Below, one piece after another: positions 12,501 through 25,684 of a DNA stretch of 64,000 bases. Position numbers and translations under genes: made by a program. The notes beneath the pieces were generated by a model, which had not been told where the DNA came from, searched no databases, and worked only from the letters and a program-made list of their open reading frames with translations. This DNA is from Montifringilla adamsi (Eukaryota; Chordata; Aves; Passeriformes; Passeridae), in contig JAGGNK010006471.1 in NCBI GenBank assembly GCA_017590115.1, forward strand, positions 383,137-447,136, written 5' to 3'. The stretch's first letter is position 1, and each line of letters begins with the position of its first letter.

Positions 12501-15180
12501 GGCTTGAGCCTTAAAGGCTCTTAGCTACAACAGGACAACTGTATCAAATCAATCTAGAAAAACTGTCATTTACAAGATAAAGTGCTGGCAAGGAATCTGA
12601 GGACACATACATCATACTCAAAGATATATAAAAAAATTCCACATTTCAGTACATAAAAGTAATTACTAGGGAGTTTGAAGAAAGACCACAAATAAAAATG
12701 GCTTGTCAAGGAAGATTTATGCTGTATGGTTTAAGGAGTAAAACTTAGCTGGTTTAGAAAAAGGTAGGCTGTTTTTTATCACTGTATACTGAAAATATTT
12801 TTAAGTGTCACAAGTTTAAGGAGATCCATCAGCACAGATCAGACAAACTGGAAATTAATTTCTCAACATTGCTGCAGTTAATCAAATCACAAAAGTTCAG
12901 TAGGAATTAAGCCCACAAGTTGAGACAAGCTATTTCAAAAAATACCAAGTTTTACTGTTCTACAGCCTCTAATGTAAGGGTCACACTGAACAGTGCTGGG
13001 ATCCACTTCAGGGCTGAAATACACTAAAGTTTATGATTCAGTTAATTCAGAATTTAATTCCTTGCAGTGTGCATATACTCATAAGGTCTTGGAACAATTA
13101 TAATCAAGTCTCACACCACCAAGATCGAGATGATTGCTTGGTAAGGTTAGGAAAGAAAATCTCCCAGCTCATTTCTTGGGACCAATACAGAACTTCACCC
13201 TTAATTGATTTCTGTGCATGCCAAGATGAGCTGCTGTGGGAGGCAGCACCCCTGCAGAAAGTAGAAAATTAACTCTATCTCAGCTAAAAACCAGGACAAG
13301 AATGGACTTGTGCTCTCAGGAAGCACAGCCCTCCAAGACACCTGGCCAACATGTAGTTTTTCTGCTCACTGCCATATTAATGACTGCAAATAATGATTCA
13401 TGTCATATTTTCGGATTAGCTTTTGTTCTGGTAGCCTTCTGACTCTCTTCAGCTTATTTATTTACCATAAAAATGTGTCATTGGATGATTTGGGTCTCAC
13501 TCCCTTAGGGAATTGCTGTTACACAAGCCTCTAGGGAATGGTGGCATACTAATTTTTTCCCTCCTCATTTGGCACACTGTCTAGTCAGTTTATTGAAAGT
13601 AAAAAATACACAGCCTCAATTCAAAATATGTGTTGCTGGTGTGGGTGCTAGGAGTTACATTCTTCTGTTGGGGTTTTGAATTAATGACATCTTTAAATCT
13701 TAATTTCAGTAACACTAATGAGGGGGGGAAAAACTTTTTTTTTCCTTTAATTGGAGAGGGAAGTGTTTTTATAAAAGTCTGAGAAATCTAGAATATCTTA
13801 TGCTATATTCTTCTAATAATGAAGGTCCAACCTACTGAATAGCCAACAAGGGATAAAAATTCAAGCATAAGCTGCTCTGCCCAGTATTCAAGCAGCATGA
13901 ATACTTTTTTAAAATTGATCTACCCGCGGAGTAGAAAAGGAATACAAATTTGAACTATTCATTGTATTTCTAGACAAGCTGCTTCCAGTTCCAAGCTCTG
14001 CACATGTAGCAACAGTGCTCCACAGTGATCCACATTTTTAGAAGTCACACAAAACTGCCCTTTCTTTGGGCCATTTATCATCTTGGAAATCACCATGCAT
14101 CTTCAAAGTAACAAAATCAGCATCTGAAACAGCTACTACTGAAAATTTATCACTACCCAAGTTACTTCAGTACAGTACTGGGAAAAAGCAGTTGAAGAAA
14201 AGGACTGATATCCATGCCTAGAGCAAATACAGTATCAGTGCAATAAAAGCTGAAAATACATTTAAGTCTGTCAAAAAATTGAGAAGGGAGGAATTTATTG
14301 ATCTAGATAGAATACATATTTCAGTTGCAGCTTCTCTTCTCAGTTTGAATCCAAAGTCACCAGCTAATCAACCAAAATACTTAAATTGCATGCACTAAAT
14401 CTTAGAACCCATAATAGAAATGCATGATTAAAGTATATAATGTTGTAACTCTGCAGAAACAGTCAGATTAAGATGTAACAATTTAAAACTAACATCACTG
14501 GTGTACTTTGCATCTTAGATTTCAATCCCTATGACATGAGAAGGGAAAATTTTAATTAATCACAACAATACCTATAAAAGCTCTCCATCACTAAGTATAC
14601 TAGAAGACTACTTTTTCTCCTAATACATAACCCAAATACTTCAATCTTAAATGAAAAGATTGTATTTTCAAAAATTTCCAATGCAAGTCAGCTAGAACAC
14701 CAGCCCTTAGTCATATTTGACACACAGACCTTCTCAGCATGGATTTGCATTTCACAGATCCATTACTCTTTATAAATGTATATATTTCTAATCAAGTACA
14801 GAATCCCTTGCTAGAAGTAATTTATAACATTTTAATGATAAAACTCTAACTACTAAGTTTAAAGTTTGTCCTGCAAACTCAAGTAAACTGAGCAATCCCA
14901 AGAAAACTCTGGCAAACAAACATAATATATTCTTTCTACACAAAGAAAAAATCCAAATAGAGTAGTCTTGCAGGGAAACTTAATGCCTGAAAATTAAGGT
15001 AAGGTGAGAGCTCAAGAATTTTAAGTATTTCCCACACTGAAGGAGTTAATTTTGTAAGCTAATTACCCCAGGTGGCAAGAGAAAGACAGAAATCTTCACA
15101 GTAGGTAATACTTCTTCTAACAAGGAAGAAACAATAGGAGAGATCCCATGCCATTGACAAAATCCCTTCTGTCACTTGAA
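6600..15180. other. Long AT-rich intron-like or intergenic stretch
   Basis: About 8.6 kb with no recognisable transposon, RNA gene or protein similarity. Items seen: overlapping inverted repeats at 9949-9986, a 19-bp imperfect tandem duplication at 12199-12235, and scattered homopolymer A/T runs. The absence of CR1 over this length is compatible with a large first intron or a conserved non-coding block. Confidence 0.5.
9949..9986. repeat. Overlapping inverted repeats (bistable hairpin)
   Basis: Two perfect inverted repeats share the same bases. The first has 15-bp arms at 9949-9963 and 9969-9983 with a 5-nt spacer. The second has 12-bp arms at 9962-9973 and 9975-9986 with a 1-nt centre. They cannot form together. 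Confidence 0.8.
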
Positions 15181-15587
15181 CAGAAAACCAAAGTCATTCT
15201 CCAGAAACACAATAGGCAGTAATTGAAATTTTCTTATTCAAGACTATGAATGAGCTGTTGTCCAGTCTCACTTCTTTATTTTTCTGCTTTACTTGATTTT
15301 TTTTCCCCATCTCGTGACCAGACACTTGGAAATTTTGTTCGATATTCACGTTGTGGCACTCATTCATCACATTATCACATACAGGTGTGACTAAAGTCAT
15401 CTGAATAAGTGACTCGACCAGAACTGGCTCTGTGTGCCCAGATGTGCACCCACCACACAGGTGGGTGGGACAACACCTGTGACAGCACACAGCCACTCCA
15501 CAATGTCCAAGCACTTCCAGGAAAGGCTGGAGTCACAGCATGACTTCACTGAGTGAGCTACAAGAGTAGCAGCCTTCTAGTCTATAC

Positions 15588-15828
15588 CTGCCTGACATTT
15601 TTCCTGGTGTTCTCATATTTACTGGTTTTTGCTCCTCCTTCCCCGAAGAGCAAATGCTGCCAAGTGCTGGTAGTGAGGCTCATGGCAGCCTTATTGCCCA
15701 GTCCAAGTGCCCGGTAGTGTTCTGCACCACAGACTTTGAATGGCAGAATTGCTTTAGCACAAAAGCTGTGTCTTTTTAAGGATTTGAGGTTTCCACAACA
15801 CAAAGCAGTTCTGAAGCTTATGAGGCTT
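15588..15828 (-). CDS. Candidate internal exon, unknown protein (241 bp)
   Basis: On the minus strand a strong acceptor (T-rich tract ending GTTTTCTAG) leads into an 80-codon open stretch. It ends at a CAG|GTATAG donor. The encoded peptide is mixed in character, with two adjacent cysteines near residue 10, a basic patch (KSLKRH) and a glycine-rich GEGGAKTSK segment. I do not recognise a domain. The exon would enter one base before a full codon and leave in phase 0. It could belong to a minus-strand gene starting in CpG island 2 (a minus donor lies at 28,026), but no linking exon is proven. A further minus open frame (15194-15514) lies just downstream. Chance is a real alternative. Confidence 0.28.
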
Positions 15829-17732
15829 CTAGAAAACAGAAGCAATATAATTATATTTAGAACTTAGAAAATTCAGAACAGAGGCAATAATTATGAAAAG
15901 CACTATCCATCCATGCTCAGGAATGGTACAGTAAACTTAAATGGAACACAGACTGAATAAAACACACAGTTCCTCTCCAAACAGTGAACCAGGTGGCAAA
16001 CTGCCGACACTAACAATTACTTGGCATTCTAAAGAACTCCATCATTTCTACATCACTAGTCAGAAAATTTTCAAACAACAGACACTGGCTAAGGAAGCAA
16101 CAGATAAGTACCTTCCAAAGCCACCCATGTTGAGAGTATTTGACTTTTAAGACACGAGTTAATACACTGGCAGAGAGCAGAAATAAAACAGCCACAGCAG
16201 CACTGGTATCTTGAAGGTGAACACATCTTCCAGTATTTTCTGAACAAGTTAAAATATTCTAAACCACCTGAGACTTCTAAATTAGAAAACAGTGAATTAC
16301 AACCAGGCTTTGTCACTACAACTAGTTTCAGGTCTTCCTTGCTGCATGCATACCAGACTGTCACATGGACTCTTCAATAGCTTTACATCATTCTGGGCAC
16401 TATTTCTCTTGTGGGAAAAAAAAAAAAAGACCTAGACATCTTGCTCACAAGTAAAACTGAGAGAGTGATTTGGAACAGTATAAAGACAGTCATGTATGGA
16501 CAACTGCTCTTTCACGGAAAACAAAGCAATACACAAATCCACTGGTTTTAGAGGAAGACAAGTTCTCTTTCTCCATTCAATTAATTCTTTTCAGCTTCCA
16601 GCACTTGAAACATTTTTTTTGGAAAAAGCTTTATGAATCAAGTCTAGTTCTCAAGGTCTTAAATGACATTTAGACATTTAATTAGCAAGCCATCACTTGG
16701 ACTGGCATCTAAAGCTTTTGTCAGAGACCTAATTCCATGCCAATTCAAACATCCCATTAGTCTTATATTAACTAAAAAGAAGCCTCACAATATTCTGGCT
16801 ACTTGATTGCACTGGCATGCGTTAACACAACAGTGGAATGAATCTAACTGAATGCAAGGATATAGATTTACAGTGTACACATGTTAAAATAACAAAGATA
16901 TTCTAGGACAAAAATATAATAAACACATATGTATATGAACTGGTACTCCGGCATACTTTGTGCTTCTTGGTACCCTGTATGAAATGTCAGAGACACTCAA
17001 GTGAAAAAAAAGGGAAAAAAAAGCAAAAAGATTGACTTAATTAAAACTGTTTAAGTGATTCCCAACTATGTCCTGTTCTTAAACCTTTCTAGATCTCATT
17101 CTGAATATATTTAGACACTTATATGTGTGAATTAAGCATCATTATTCTATGTTGTCATTTCTTCCCTAAGACATGTTCAGTACATCAGACTTCTAAAAAG
17201 TCATTAACATATATAACAATACATATAAACAAATAAGCTATATTTGGAAAGAAAGAAAAATCACAGTGCCCTTTTTCATCTCATATTTCTAATCTAGACC
17301 TGTAGTTTTTGCTGAAATAACAAAACAAAATGTAGAAAAATGCTAGAAATCATTTGCATGCATTCTGTAAAGTTTTTTCCTTGCTTTTGTGGAAACAGAG
17401 TCACTGCTCCACTACATTGGGCTAAAATTAGAGTCCTATACAATGAAATGCTTGTAGTTTAACAATTTGAATACCATAGAACAAACAGTAATTCTGCTGA
17501 AATACAGAGGAGAAGGAAACCTGGTACCAAGAATGATTAAAGAAACAGGTATATTGGAAAAGTATTCAGTTGTCTTTAAATCTGGTACTTATAAAGTCTG
17601 TAAACAAATTTTTTAGTATACTAAAAAAATTATTTTTAAAAATCAGTTTAACTTTATGTTAAAAAGTAACTATGTGGAAGTATATACGATCATATATTGG
17701 ATTTGCTAACCTTGGAATCTCATGTATTTCAG

Positions 17733-17851
17733 CACTACCTGAAGACACTATCTCCTCAGCAATGACAGGTGACAAGAGTAGTGTTACTAAGGTTATTGGC
17801 CCTGAAGCTTTTACTCCAAAACTGCTGACAAATACATTTTTGATGACAGAA
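17733..17851 (+). CDS. Candidate internal exon, unknown protein (119 bp)
   Basis: On the plus strand an acceptor (CATGTATTTCAG) opens a 39-codon stop-free stretch that ends at a consensus GAA|GTAAGT donor. The peptide contains GDKSSVTKVIGPEAFTP, and its polar, mixed composition looks more protein-like than the surrounding shadow frames. The exon starts with two bases of a split codon and ends in phase 0. It lies 11 kb downstream of CpG island 1 and in the right direction for a transcript starting there. I could not find its neighbours or name it. It may be a true exon of an unidentified gene, an exon of a non-coding transcript, or chance. Confidence 0.3.
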
Positions 17852-18292
17852 GTAAGTAAATTGTAACATAATCAGCTTTTTTTTTTTTTTAATTGGTCTA
17901 GATCCTGGTGTATAGTAGGTGCTACACAGCAGTTATTTTTGTTGTACACCACGTGCTGATAGCCAATAATTTTACCCAAACTTCATTCCACATCTAAGTC
18001 TTTCATGACTAATACAGAGTAATCAATAAGACTTTACTTGTGCCCTTGCAAATTCTGTGGGAAACAGCTTAGAAAGAATAGAGATCTTAAATGCAGATCT
18101 TTCTGAGTAAAAAATACAGACTTTGCAAAGAATCTCAGTGAGAAGAGGCAGGCATTTAACTCCAGAAATCCCATTATTCAAGGCATATACAGCATTTTCT
18201 TTGTAAAATGTCTGACTCAAATACCTGTATCTCTCCCTCCACAACAGAGCTGAATTTTAAAAGACACAACAAAAAAAACCCCAAAACCCACG

Positions 18293-18316
18293 GAAAAAAA
18301 AAAAAAAAAAAAAAAA
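18293..18316. repeat. Poly(A) run
   Basis: About 24 consecutive A, preceded by an A-rich, C-interrupted tract from about 18265. It could be the tail of an old retrotransposed sequence, but nothing recognisable lies upstream. Confidence 0.7.
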
Positions 18317-18477
18317 GTATTGAGGAGTTCAAGACAACTTTGGTCTGGTATTGCTTCTACTACAGTAGAAGGAGCACAGCTACTTAGCCCTTTACGACCT
18401 ATGCTTTGCCCATCATAAATGGGAATTTTTCACTCAAAGAACCTCTAAACATGAGGATAAGAGACACTCTGTCCTTT

Positions 18478-18515
18478 GGGCAAGCATTAGGGGTGTGGGC
18501 AAGCATTAGGGGTGC
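18478..18515. repeat. Two tandem copies of a 19-bp unit
   Basis: GGGCAAGCATTAGGGGTGT at 18478-18496 is followed directly by a copy differing only in the last base. Its near identity suggests a recent replication-slippage duplication. Confidence 0.85.
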
Positions 18516-18519
18516 TGGA

Positions 18520-21500
18520 ACAGGCCTGAAAGTACAAACTTTTCTTTCAGAATAAAAGCTATTTCCCTTTGTCATGAATGAAGTCTCTACTTATGTACTT
18601 GAAGCTTTAACTGAAGAGCAAAATGGTAAGATGGCCAGTATTTTCACTGAAATAAGCAAGTTGCTATAGAATACCAAAATTTCAAACCAGGAACTACATC
18701 AGCTACAGGAAAAGTATTTTTTATGAAATAGGTAGAAGCAGTGCAATGGTCACCCACTTGGACCCTTAAAAGACAATAAATACACTTCTGACAATGTTTC
18801 AAAGTGCTGGGCACTAGAACTCACCACGTAATTGCATGAAAAAGCTAACAAATGAAGGCATACCAAATTTCTGGTCCTGAGAACAAGCTTACACTTTTTC
18901 TGAATAGTAAAACCAACATGACCAACCATCCAGATCAATATGATTACCAAAAGACTTTGCAACACACAAAAAAATACTTTCAAATGAGTATTTTCAAAAC
19001 AGATCAAGTATTAGGATGGTGTTTTGGAAACAAGTAACCATGGAAAAGACACATGAAATCTGAGCAGCACTAACTAAGATGGACAGTAGCAATATGACAC
19101 TAAGATGTCACCGACTTGAGATGAAGTGGAAGTTATTTGCAAGACTTGCATCTGAATTTAGAACTACGAAGACAGTGCTACTATGACCTGAGTCCAGAAG
19201 GAGCAGCTGAGGAACTCAGTATTTTTATTCAGACACTGTACACACAAATACAACTTAATAAAACTAAGAGCTTGTCTGATCAAACTACTTCACTCAATTT
19301 CCAAAATAAATGTCTTGTTTCATAGTTTGATGAAGCTTAGCCTGTTCCAAAGGATGTTACACTTACAAAAGCAATGGAGGTACATTGATGACTGAAATGA
19401 CAATCAACACCACTACGCTCAAAAAATGTTGCATTACCTCTTCACAGATGGTTCAAGCAGGCAAGGAATGGATTGCAGTAGTAAACTACATGAGAAATTA
19501 GGCAATTTCTACTCCACTTTTTTTTTAATAAATAAGCACTTTAAATATTTCAATTATCAGTGATGACTGAATGTTTCAATGTTTCCATTAGAAAGAAAAT
19601 GAAAATAAAAGCTGTTGCTACATCACACTAGTAGAAGAAACCTTGACCATTATAAGGGACAAGCAGCATGACTGCTTCTGGTAGAACACAAACATATCTG
19701 CTCAAATTCTTATACCACAGTCTCACAAAACACTTTTCCTATATCTAGTGAATTACATGACAGTTCTGTTACTATGTTTGTTTCCAACCAAAGTTATATT
19801 TTTAAAAGAAAAAAGAGTCTATGTAGCAGTGGGGGAAAATGTTGGAAAATTCTTATAACCTTCACACAATAGTGTTTGATCCCAATTCATAACTAATGCT
19901 TAGTTATACCATATAGTGCTTAGTTAATTACATAACTTTCCCAATAATTAAAATAATTAATTAGAAAAGTTAACTTTTCTAATTTATTGTTTTAATTAAT
20001 TATAATAAATTATTATTATTATGTGTAAATTTCTGCTCTGTCACCTGTCACTGCAGCCAGCATTTAGCAAGGTTTGTCATAGCCTGCTGTTGCGGGAACA
20101 GAGTTTGGGAAAATTACTGAAACCCTTCTAAACCAATTCCAATCAAGCTGGATAAGCTTCAGTGATCTCAGTCCTAGGAGGAGGTTAACAAAGTCTGGGA
20201 GAGAGATCTATTGCTGAAACTGGACACAAGGAACACAGAATTCATGGACCACAAGGACATTTTGCAAAACTCTAAAATAAGAAAGTAACAAAGAAAATTT
20301 AGCAATTGTATTGGGACCCTCTCTATCTGTGATAAAGATAATTAAAGGAGTGAAAATGTGGGCTAATTAGGATGAGAAGCAAAAAAGCAATAAGCAACGG
20401 AAGATAGAACACTAATTAATGAAGAGAATGACCCTATTTATAGACAATGAACATTAATTTCTTTGCTACAATGTGTAGTCAAAAGTTCTGACAGTGGGTG
20501 TGGATGTTGGGCAGAGCTATCCCCACACACTCAGCAATCTGAGTAATGCTGACTTCCTAACTTAACAAACTGGTTGGAGAGTCAATATTTCAATAACAAG
20601 TCTGAAACAAAAAAACACTTCTAAAAAAATTACCTACTAAACTAGTGTACTCTCCAAGCCACTAAATTCCAATGTCCCAAAGTAGGTATCAACATTGTAG
20701 ATTTCCTTCCCATTCCATCCTGCATATGCTTCCAAACGTAGCCAAAGGTTAATTAATGTTAACTATGCAGCAAGACTTTCTAATATATATGTTTAGAATA
20801 TAAGTAGTTTGTATACACTATCTGCCAAAAAAATATTATCCTCTTGCATAACAAGGAGCCTGCATACCTGCATTACAAAAAGTGATTTTGATAGACAGTC
20901 CTCTTGTAATGGCACATATGACTGCTTTTTAACAGACTGTGTAAGCTTGATCTTCAGGTCTGTGCTGCCAGCAATAACTAACCCTTCCCCTTCTCCTCCC
21001 CGCAAACAAAAACACTGAAATGGAGGTCTAGCTATAAACGCAACTCAATTTTACCTTTCTCTGCAGCACTAGCTTTTTTGTAGTTGTAAGTTGTAATTAA
21101 GAGAAACTGAGGAGTCAAATGTTCATCAAACTCCGCTACTCGGCAAATGAATAATTTCTGAGAACACAGATCAGTTTCAAGAAAGAGCTTTCTATGCACA
21201 CTGAGAAACAACTACCTGCAGCAATCAGGAACACAAGCTTTATAATGACGTGTGTAATGAACTGTAGAGAAGGTAGGAGCCTGCAACTCTATCCCAACTG
21301 AGAAGGATACAAATTTATTGCCAAACTACTTATAAAAAACCTATTAACTATAAAACCCAAAAGCAAGAAACACTTGTCACAACAACGATCTCTGCACACT
21401 ACATGCTCTGTTTCTTCATTTCTAGTAACACACTGAAATTTCCATGAAATTATTCCAACACAATGCCACATGACATATAACAAGTAGATTGGACAAATTC

Positions 21501-21970
21501 CTTATAATAATTTTGATGTAGTAACACTTTGCTCTTATCACTCTGAAGTTTATTCTGTTTCTCCAAGCATAACACAAGTAGAAACATGGAATACAGATCC
21601 ATTCTGTATATATCTGAACATGAAGTCTGTCACCAAAGACATTCACACAACTTTTGCACAAAAAAAAGTCTTGCAAGACACTGATGGGTAATATCTACTG
21701 AAGTTATATGGAAACATTTAATGTTACAGTACTTTTTATTTCCACCTCTATGTTGGAACCTCATTTCTTATTTCTATAACCATAATGTATTGTACTTTTA
21801 TTCACACACTCACCTTTCCGTATTCCAAAAAACAGTTACAAAACAGTACACACTAAAATCACAAACCCCAAAACCAAACAATTCAGATGTTGGAAAACAA
21901 ACCAAAATAAGGAGCAGGAATCCACTTCAGCAAAAAGGTCTATCCTGACATGCTTACTCAGATATTCATT
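18520..21970. other. AT-rich non-coding stretch
   Basis: No gene or transposon recognised. Contents: a perfect 26-bp palindrome at 19959-19984 in a very A/T-rich block (about 19920-20030), and one weak 75-bp exon-like interval on the minus strand (18825-18899) with good splice signals. Open frames are short and overlap on both strands. Confidence 0.5.
19959..19984. repeat. Perfect 26-bp palindrome without spacer
   Basis: AATTAGAAAAGTT is followed immediately by its exact reverse complement. Further imperfect inverted A/T sequence flanks it (ATAATTAAAATAATT to the left, TTTTAATTAATTATAAT to the right), so a longer imperfect cruciform is possible. Confidence 0.85.
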
Positions 21971-21974
21971 TGCC

Positions 21975-23290
21975 ATTTTTTTAGGATTAAAGCATCATTT
22001 AGGTTGGAAAAGACCCTGAGGATCAACACCCACTGCCAAGCCTTCACTCAATAAACCATGTCCCTAAGTGCCACAATCACATGCCTTTTAAGTACCTCCA
22101 GGGACTTAGAAATGGTAACTTTTTCTACCACTTTGTGATATTCCGTAACTTCCCCTGGCAGCCTGTGCCAATGCTTGACAACCCTTTTGGTGAAGAAATT
22201 TTCCTTGATATCAAACCTAAGCCACCCCTGTTGTAACCTGTTTCCTCTTGTCCTATCATTTGTTACTAGGCGGAAAGAATCTCCACCTCACTACAACTTC
22301 CTCTCAGGCAGTTGTAGGGAGCAATACAGTTACCACTAAGCCTCCTTTTCTCCAGGCTACACATCCACTGCTCCTCATTTGACTCAGGCTCCAGCCCCTT
22401 GCCCAGCTCCCGTGTCCTCCTGTGCACCTGCTCCAGCCCCTCCATGACTTGCTGCTGCACAGGGGCCCACAGCTGCACACAGCACTCACTCCAGCTGTGG
22501 CCGCAGCGCGGCCCAGCGCAGGCCGACGCTCCCTGCCCTGCTCCTGCTGCCCCTCTGCTGCTGACACAGGCCACCATGCCCTTGGCCTCCTTGGCCACAG
22601 GCTGGCTCTTGTTCAGCTGCTCTTGACCGGCTTTCCCCCTTTTGTCACAAGGCAGTTTTCCAGCCACTTTTCCCACAGCCTGTAGAGCAGCAGGGGTTGT
22701 TATGACCTAAGGCAGGACTGTGCACTTGCCCTTTTTAAACCTCAGGCCATTGGCCTTACCCACTGATCCAGCCTGTTCTGATCCCTCTGCAGATCTTTCC
22801 AACTCTCTGGCAGATCAACACTCCTGCCCAACTTTGTGTTGTCTGCAGACTGAGGGAACACTCTCTTCAACAGGACTGGTCCCAACACTGGACCCTGGGG
22901 CATCCCACTGGTGCCCAGCCACCAGCTGGATGTAACTCCACTCATCACCACTCCCAGGGTCCTGATGTCCAGACAGTTTTTCACCCAGACACCACAGCTG
23001 TCCAAGCCATGAGCAGCCAGTTTCTCCATGTGATTGCAGTGGGAGACAGTGCCTAAAGCTTTGCTAGAGTCCAGGCAGGCAACAGCCACAGCCTTTCCCT
23101 CATCCACAAGCAGGTCACATAGTCACAGAAGACCAGGCTGGTGAAGCTGGACCTGCCTTTCATAAATCCATGCCAGGATCCCAGGCAGGTAGGGCCTAAT
23201 CCCCTGGTCATCCTGAAAACCAGATGGCACACAGCACAATCTGCTCCATGGCCTGCCCTGGCACTGAGGTCAGCTTGGCAGACCTGAATC
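21975..23290 (-). mobile_element. CR1 LINE fragment (RT region to 3' end), inactive
   Basis: Read on the minus strand, this is a 5'-truncated CR1 of about 1.3 kb. The 3' end is at the left (the AGGTTGGAAAAGACC block near 22000 is the reverse of the CR1 tail), and the RT coding part is at the right. The minus frame at 22742-23107 shows CR1 reverse-transcriptase features: a DSSKALGTVSH stretch where the family has a DFSKAFDTVSH-type motif, then GMPQGPVLGPVL, then ADNTK where the catalytic ADDTK is expected. The second catalytic aspartate is therefore lost, and the frame is broken further downstream. The 22266-22676 minus frame is the continuing, shifted 3' coding part. Direction is opposite to the 58.6 kb copy. 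It is not capable of movement. Confidence 0.9.
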
Positions 23291-23299
23291 AGAAGTCAC

Positions 23300-25680
23300 C
23301 TCACTACCTACACAGAGTCCTCAGCCCACAAACTCCAGTTGACAACAAGCCAGTAAGAGATTGAGGGAAATGCTTCTCATTCATCAGCTGAATTTCATCT
23401 TATAGCATGCAAACAAATTTAAATCTTATTCCAAGAAATGGCAAAGCACAGCCAAGTACTATACTGAGTTTTATGACCTACTTCACCTAAAGTGAGAGAA
23501 CAATGAGACAAAGTAGGAACATTTGCATAATACACCTAAATAAAATGTGTTAAATCAGAATTTTTAACACTATTCTGTAAGAAAAAAATATTGCTTAGTT
23601 CTAAAGAGATTCTTGGCTGAGATCCTTTAAATAGAAGAACAGCAGCAATGTGGATTCTCCATAGCAGGGGTTTCAGAGAAGAGAAAAAGCTCATGTGATC
23701 CTGAGAACCTTCTTCCATTAATAAAGGGAAAGCCAACTCACACAATTTATGCTTTCATGATTTCTTTGCACTCTTGTCACACAACAATGAGAAATCCTAG
23801 TTTCCTTCCAGTTCCCTCCACATGCCAGTTACTACAAAAAAAGGCCAATCCACTAACAGCCAAACTCAGCTTTGTGAAACTCAGCACATTTCAGAATCTA
23901 TTTAAAGCAGCCAACAATCATAACATTAACAAAAAAGTAAGAGCTTTTTACTGGTATCTGATTTCCAGAAAAATAAGCAACTTTCACAGAAAAATAGGCA
24001 ACTTTCACTCCAACAATTTAATCTACACGTGAAAGCTAAGTATTAAGTAATGTTTGACTACGTCACCAGAATTCTGTTATAGGGTAAGAATATAAAGTTT
24101 GTAGCTTCAAAAAAATCACTGCATTAAGAGCAGCATCATACAATTTTGCACAGCCTAAATTCTTTTTATTTTGAAAATAAAGTCTACATGAATGAGGGTT
24201 TTTTTTCCATTACAGATTAATATTCTATCACCTTAGGATTAAAACGCACCCCTGAAGAATAATACTATACCTATGAAAGCCATATCAAAATGCTATTGCT
24301 ACTTAAACTTCAATGCTTACATTTAACATTTCCATAGAGAAATCAAATTACTTGTCCTGTAATACAACTGTATTTACTTATTCAGACTACAGTCTTGTCC
24401 ACTGAATTTTATTTATCTTCTTAAAATCCATGTGGAAGTAATGGCAAAATGAATTCTCTCTGATCTCAAAAAGCATGAATGTTTCTAAAATTTCTTATTT
24501 CCACTAGAGATGACTAATATTTAATAAGGAATAACTGCTTTAAGACGCAAATGAACATACTCATGAACCCAATTAATCTTTGGGTTGGTTCAAATTAGCA
24601 TATACTATCTTTGTGACCATGACCAGCAAGCAGTATCAGAGGTACTGTTACAGTAGCACATGGAGATACCAAATCCAAAAAAGCATTTATCTTTTTAACC
24701 TTTCTTCCAACCACATACCTCTCTCCTATTCTTCATTATCCCTGTTAAATTGAGATACAATATTGAACAAATGCTCACTGCCCAGTAGCTTTACCACCCA
24801 GCTACAACTGAAGCAACTCAATGCTACCTTTCAACTAAAACAGAACAGCAACCAGGCAACACCTCATGCTCTATGACAGCATATCATGATTTGCTGTTGA
24901 AATAACCATCACATTTATTTTTAACACTATTTTAACCAAAGTTGTATTTGGCAAATACAAAGTGATAATTCTAGTTGATTAGAACCAAAATCACAACAGT
25001 GTGAAGTACTGAAACTTTTTAAGTTGGGTATGTTAATCTGAAGGGTGTCAGAGGTGTGGCTATGAAGTAATAGGGGTTTTGCTTTACCAATATTCATAAA
25101 AAAAAAGGATCATGAAAATAACATGACCTTGAACAGCAAACAATTAGAAGATCCACTTAAAAATGAGTTACAACTATTTCCCAGCAGACTTCACATACAT
25201 TCATTCATTGTGTTTCATACATACATTTTTAAACTTACAAATACACTTCAGTGATAACAAAATAATCCTGACACTTTTTTAACATTCATAACGTTGATAC
25301 TTCCATTAAAACATGAAACGTTAAAAAGTCTGTATTTTATTAACCAAGTCCATTACTTAAAAGCTAAATGATTGCTTATTGCATCAATATCCTGTAAGCT
25401 ACTAAAACCATACTGTGAAAACATGGTAACTTGATATTAAAAAAACCTACATATTGCTTTCTAATGTCCAAATTATACTGAGACAACTCAAAAAAGAATA
25501 TGAGGCACAACCAAAAACCCAAAGTATTCTTACACTGAATTTTAGGTAAGTGTGAGTGAAGACCACAGAATTAACAGATTTCTACTGTATAATGCTATGA
25601 AACAACTTCTGAGAAGTTGTAGAAGTAGAGACAAGATTAATACTATCCTAAATCAGTGGTGTGTTTTCACTTCCCACTTA
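23300..25680. other. Non-coding stretch between CR1 copies
   Basis: AT-rich with no recognised gene. It contains a 21-bp tandem duplication (23967-24008) and a weak 42-bp plus-strand exon-like interval (23895-23936; TTTCAG acceptor, GTAAGA donor). Otherwise I see nothing. Confidence 0.5.
23967..24008. repeat. Two tandem copies of a 21-bp unit
   Basis: Copies at 23967-23987 and 23988-24008 differ at one base (AAATAAGCAACTTTC versus AAATAGGCAACTTTC). Slippage or unequal exchange is the likely origin. Confidence 0.85.
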
Positions 25681-25684
25681 CAGG

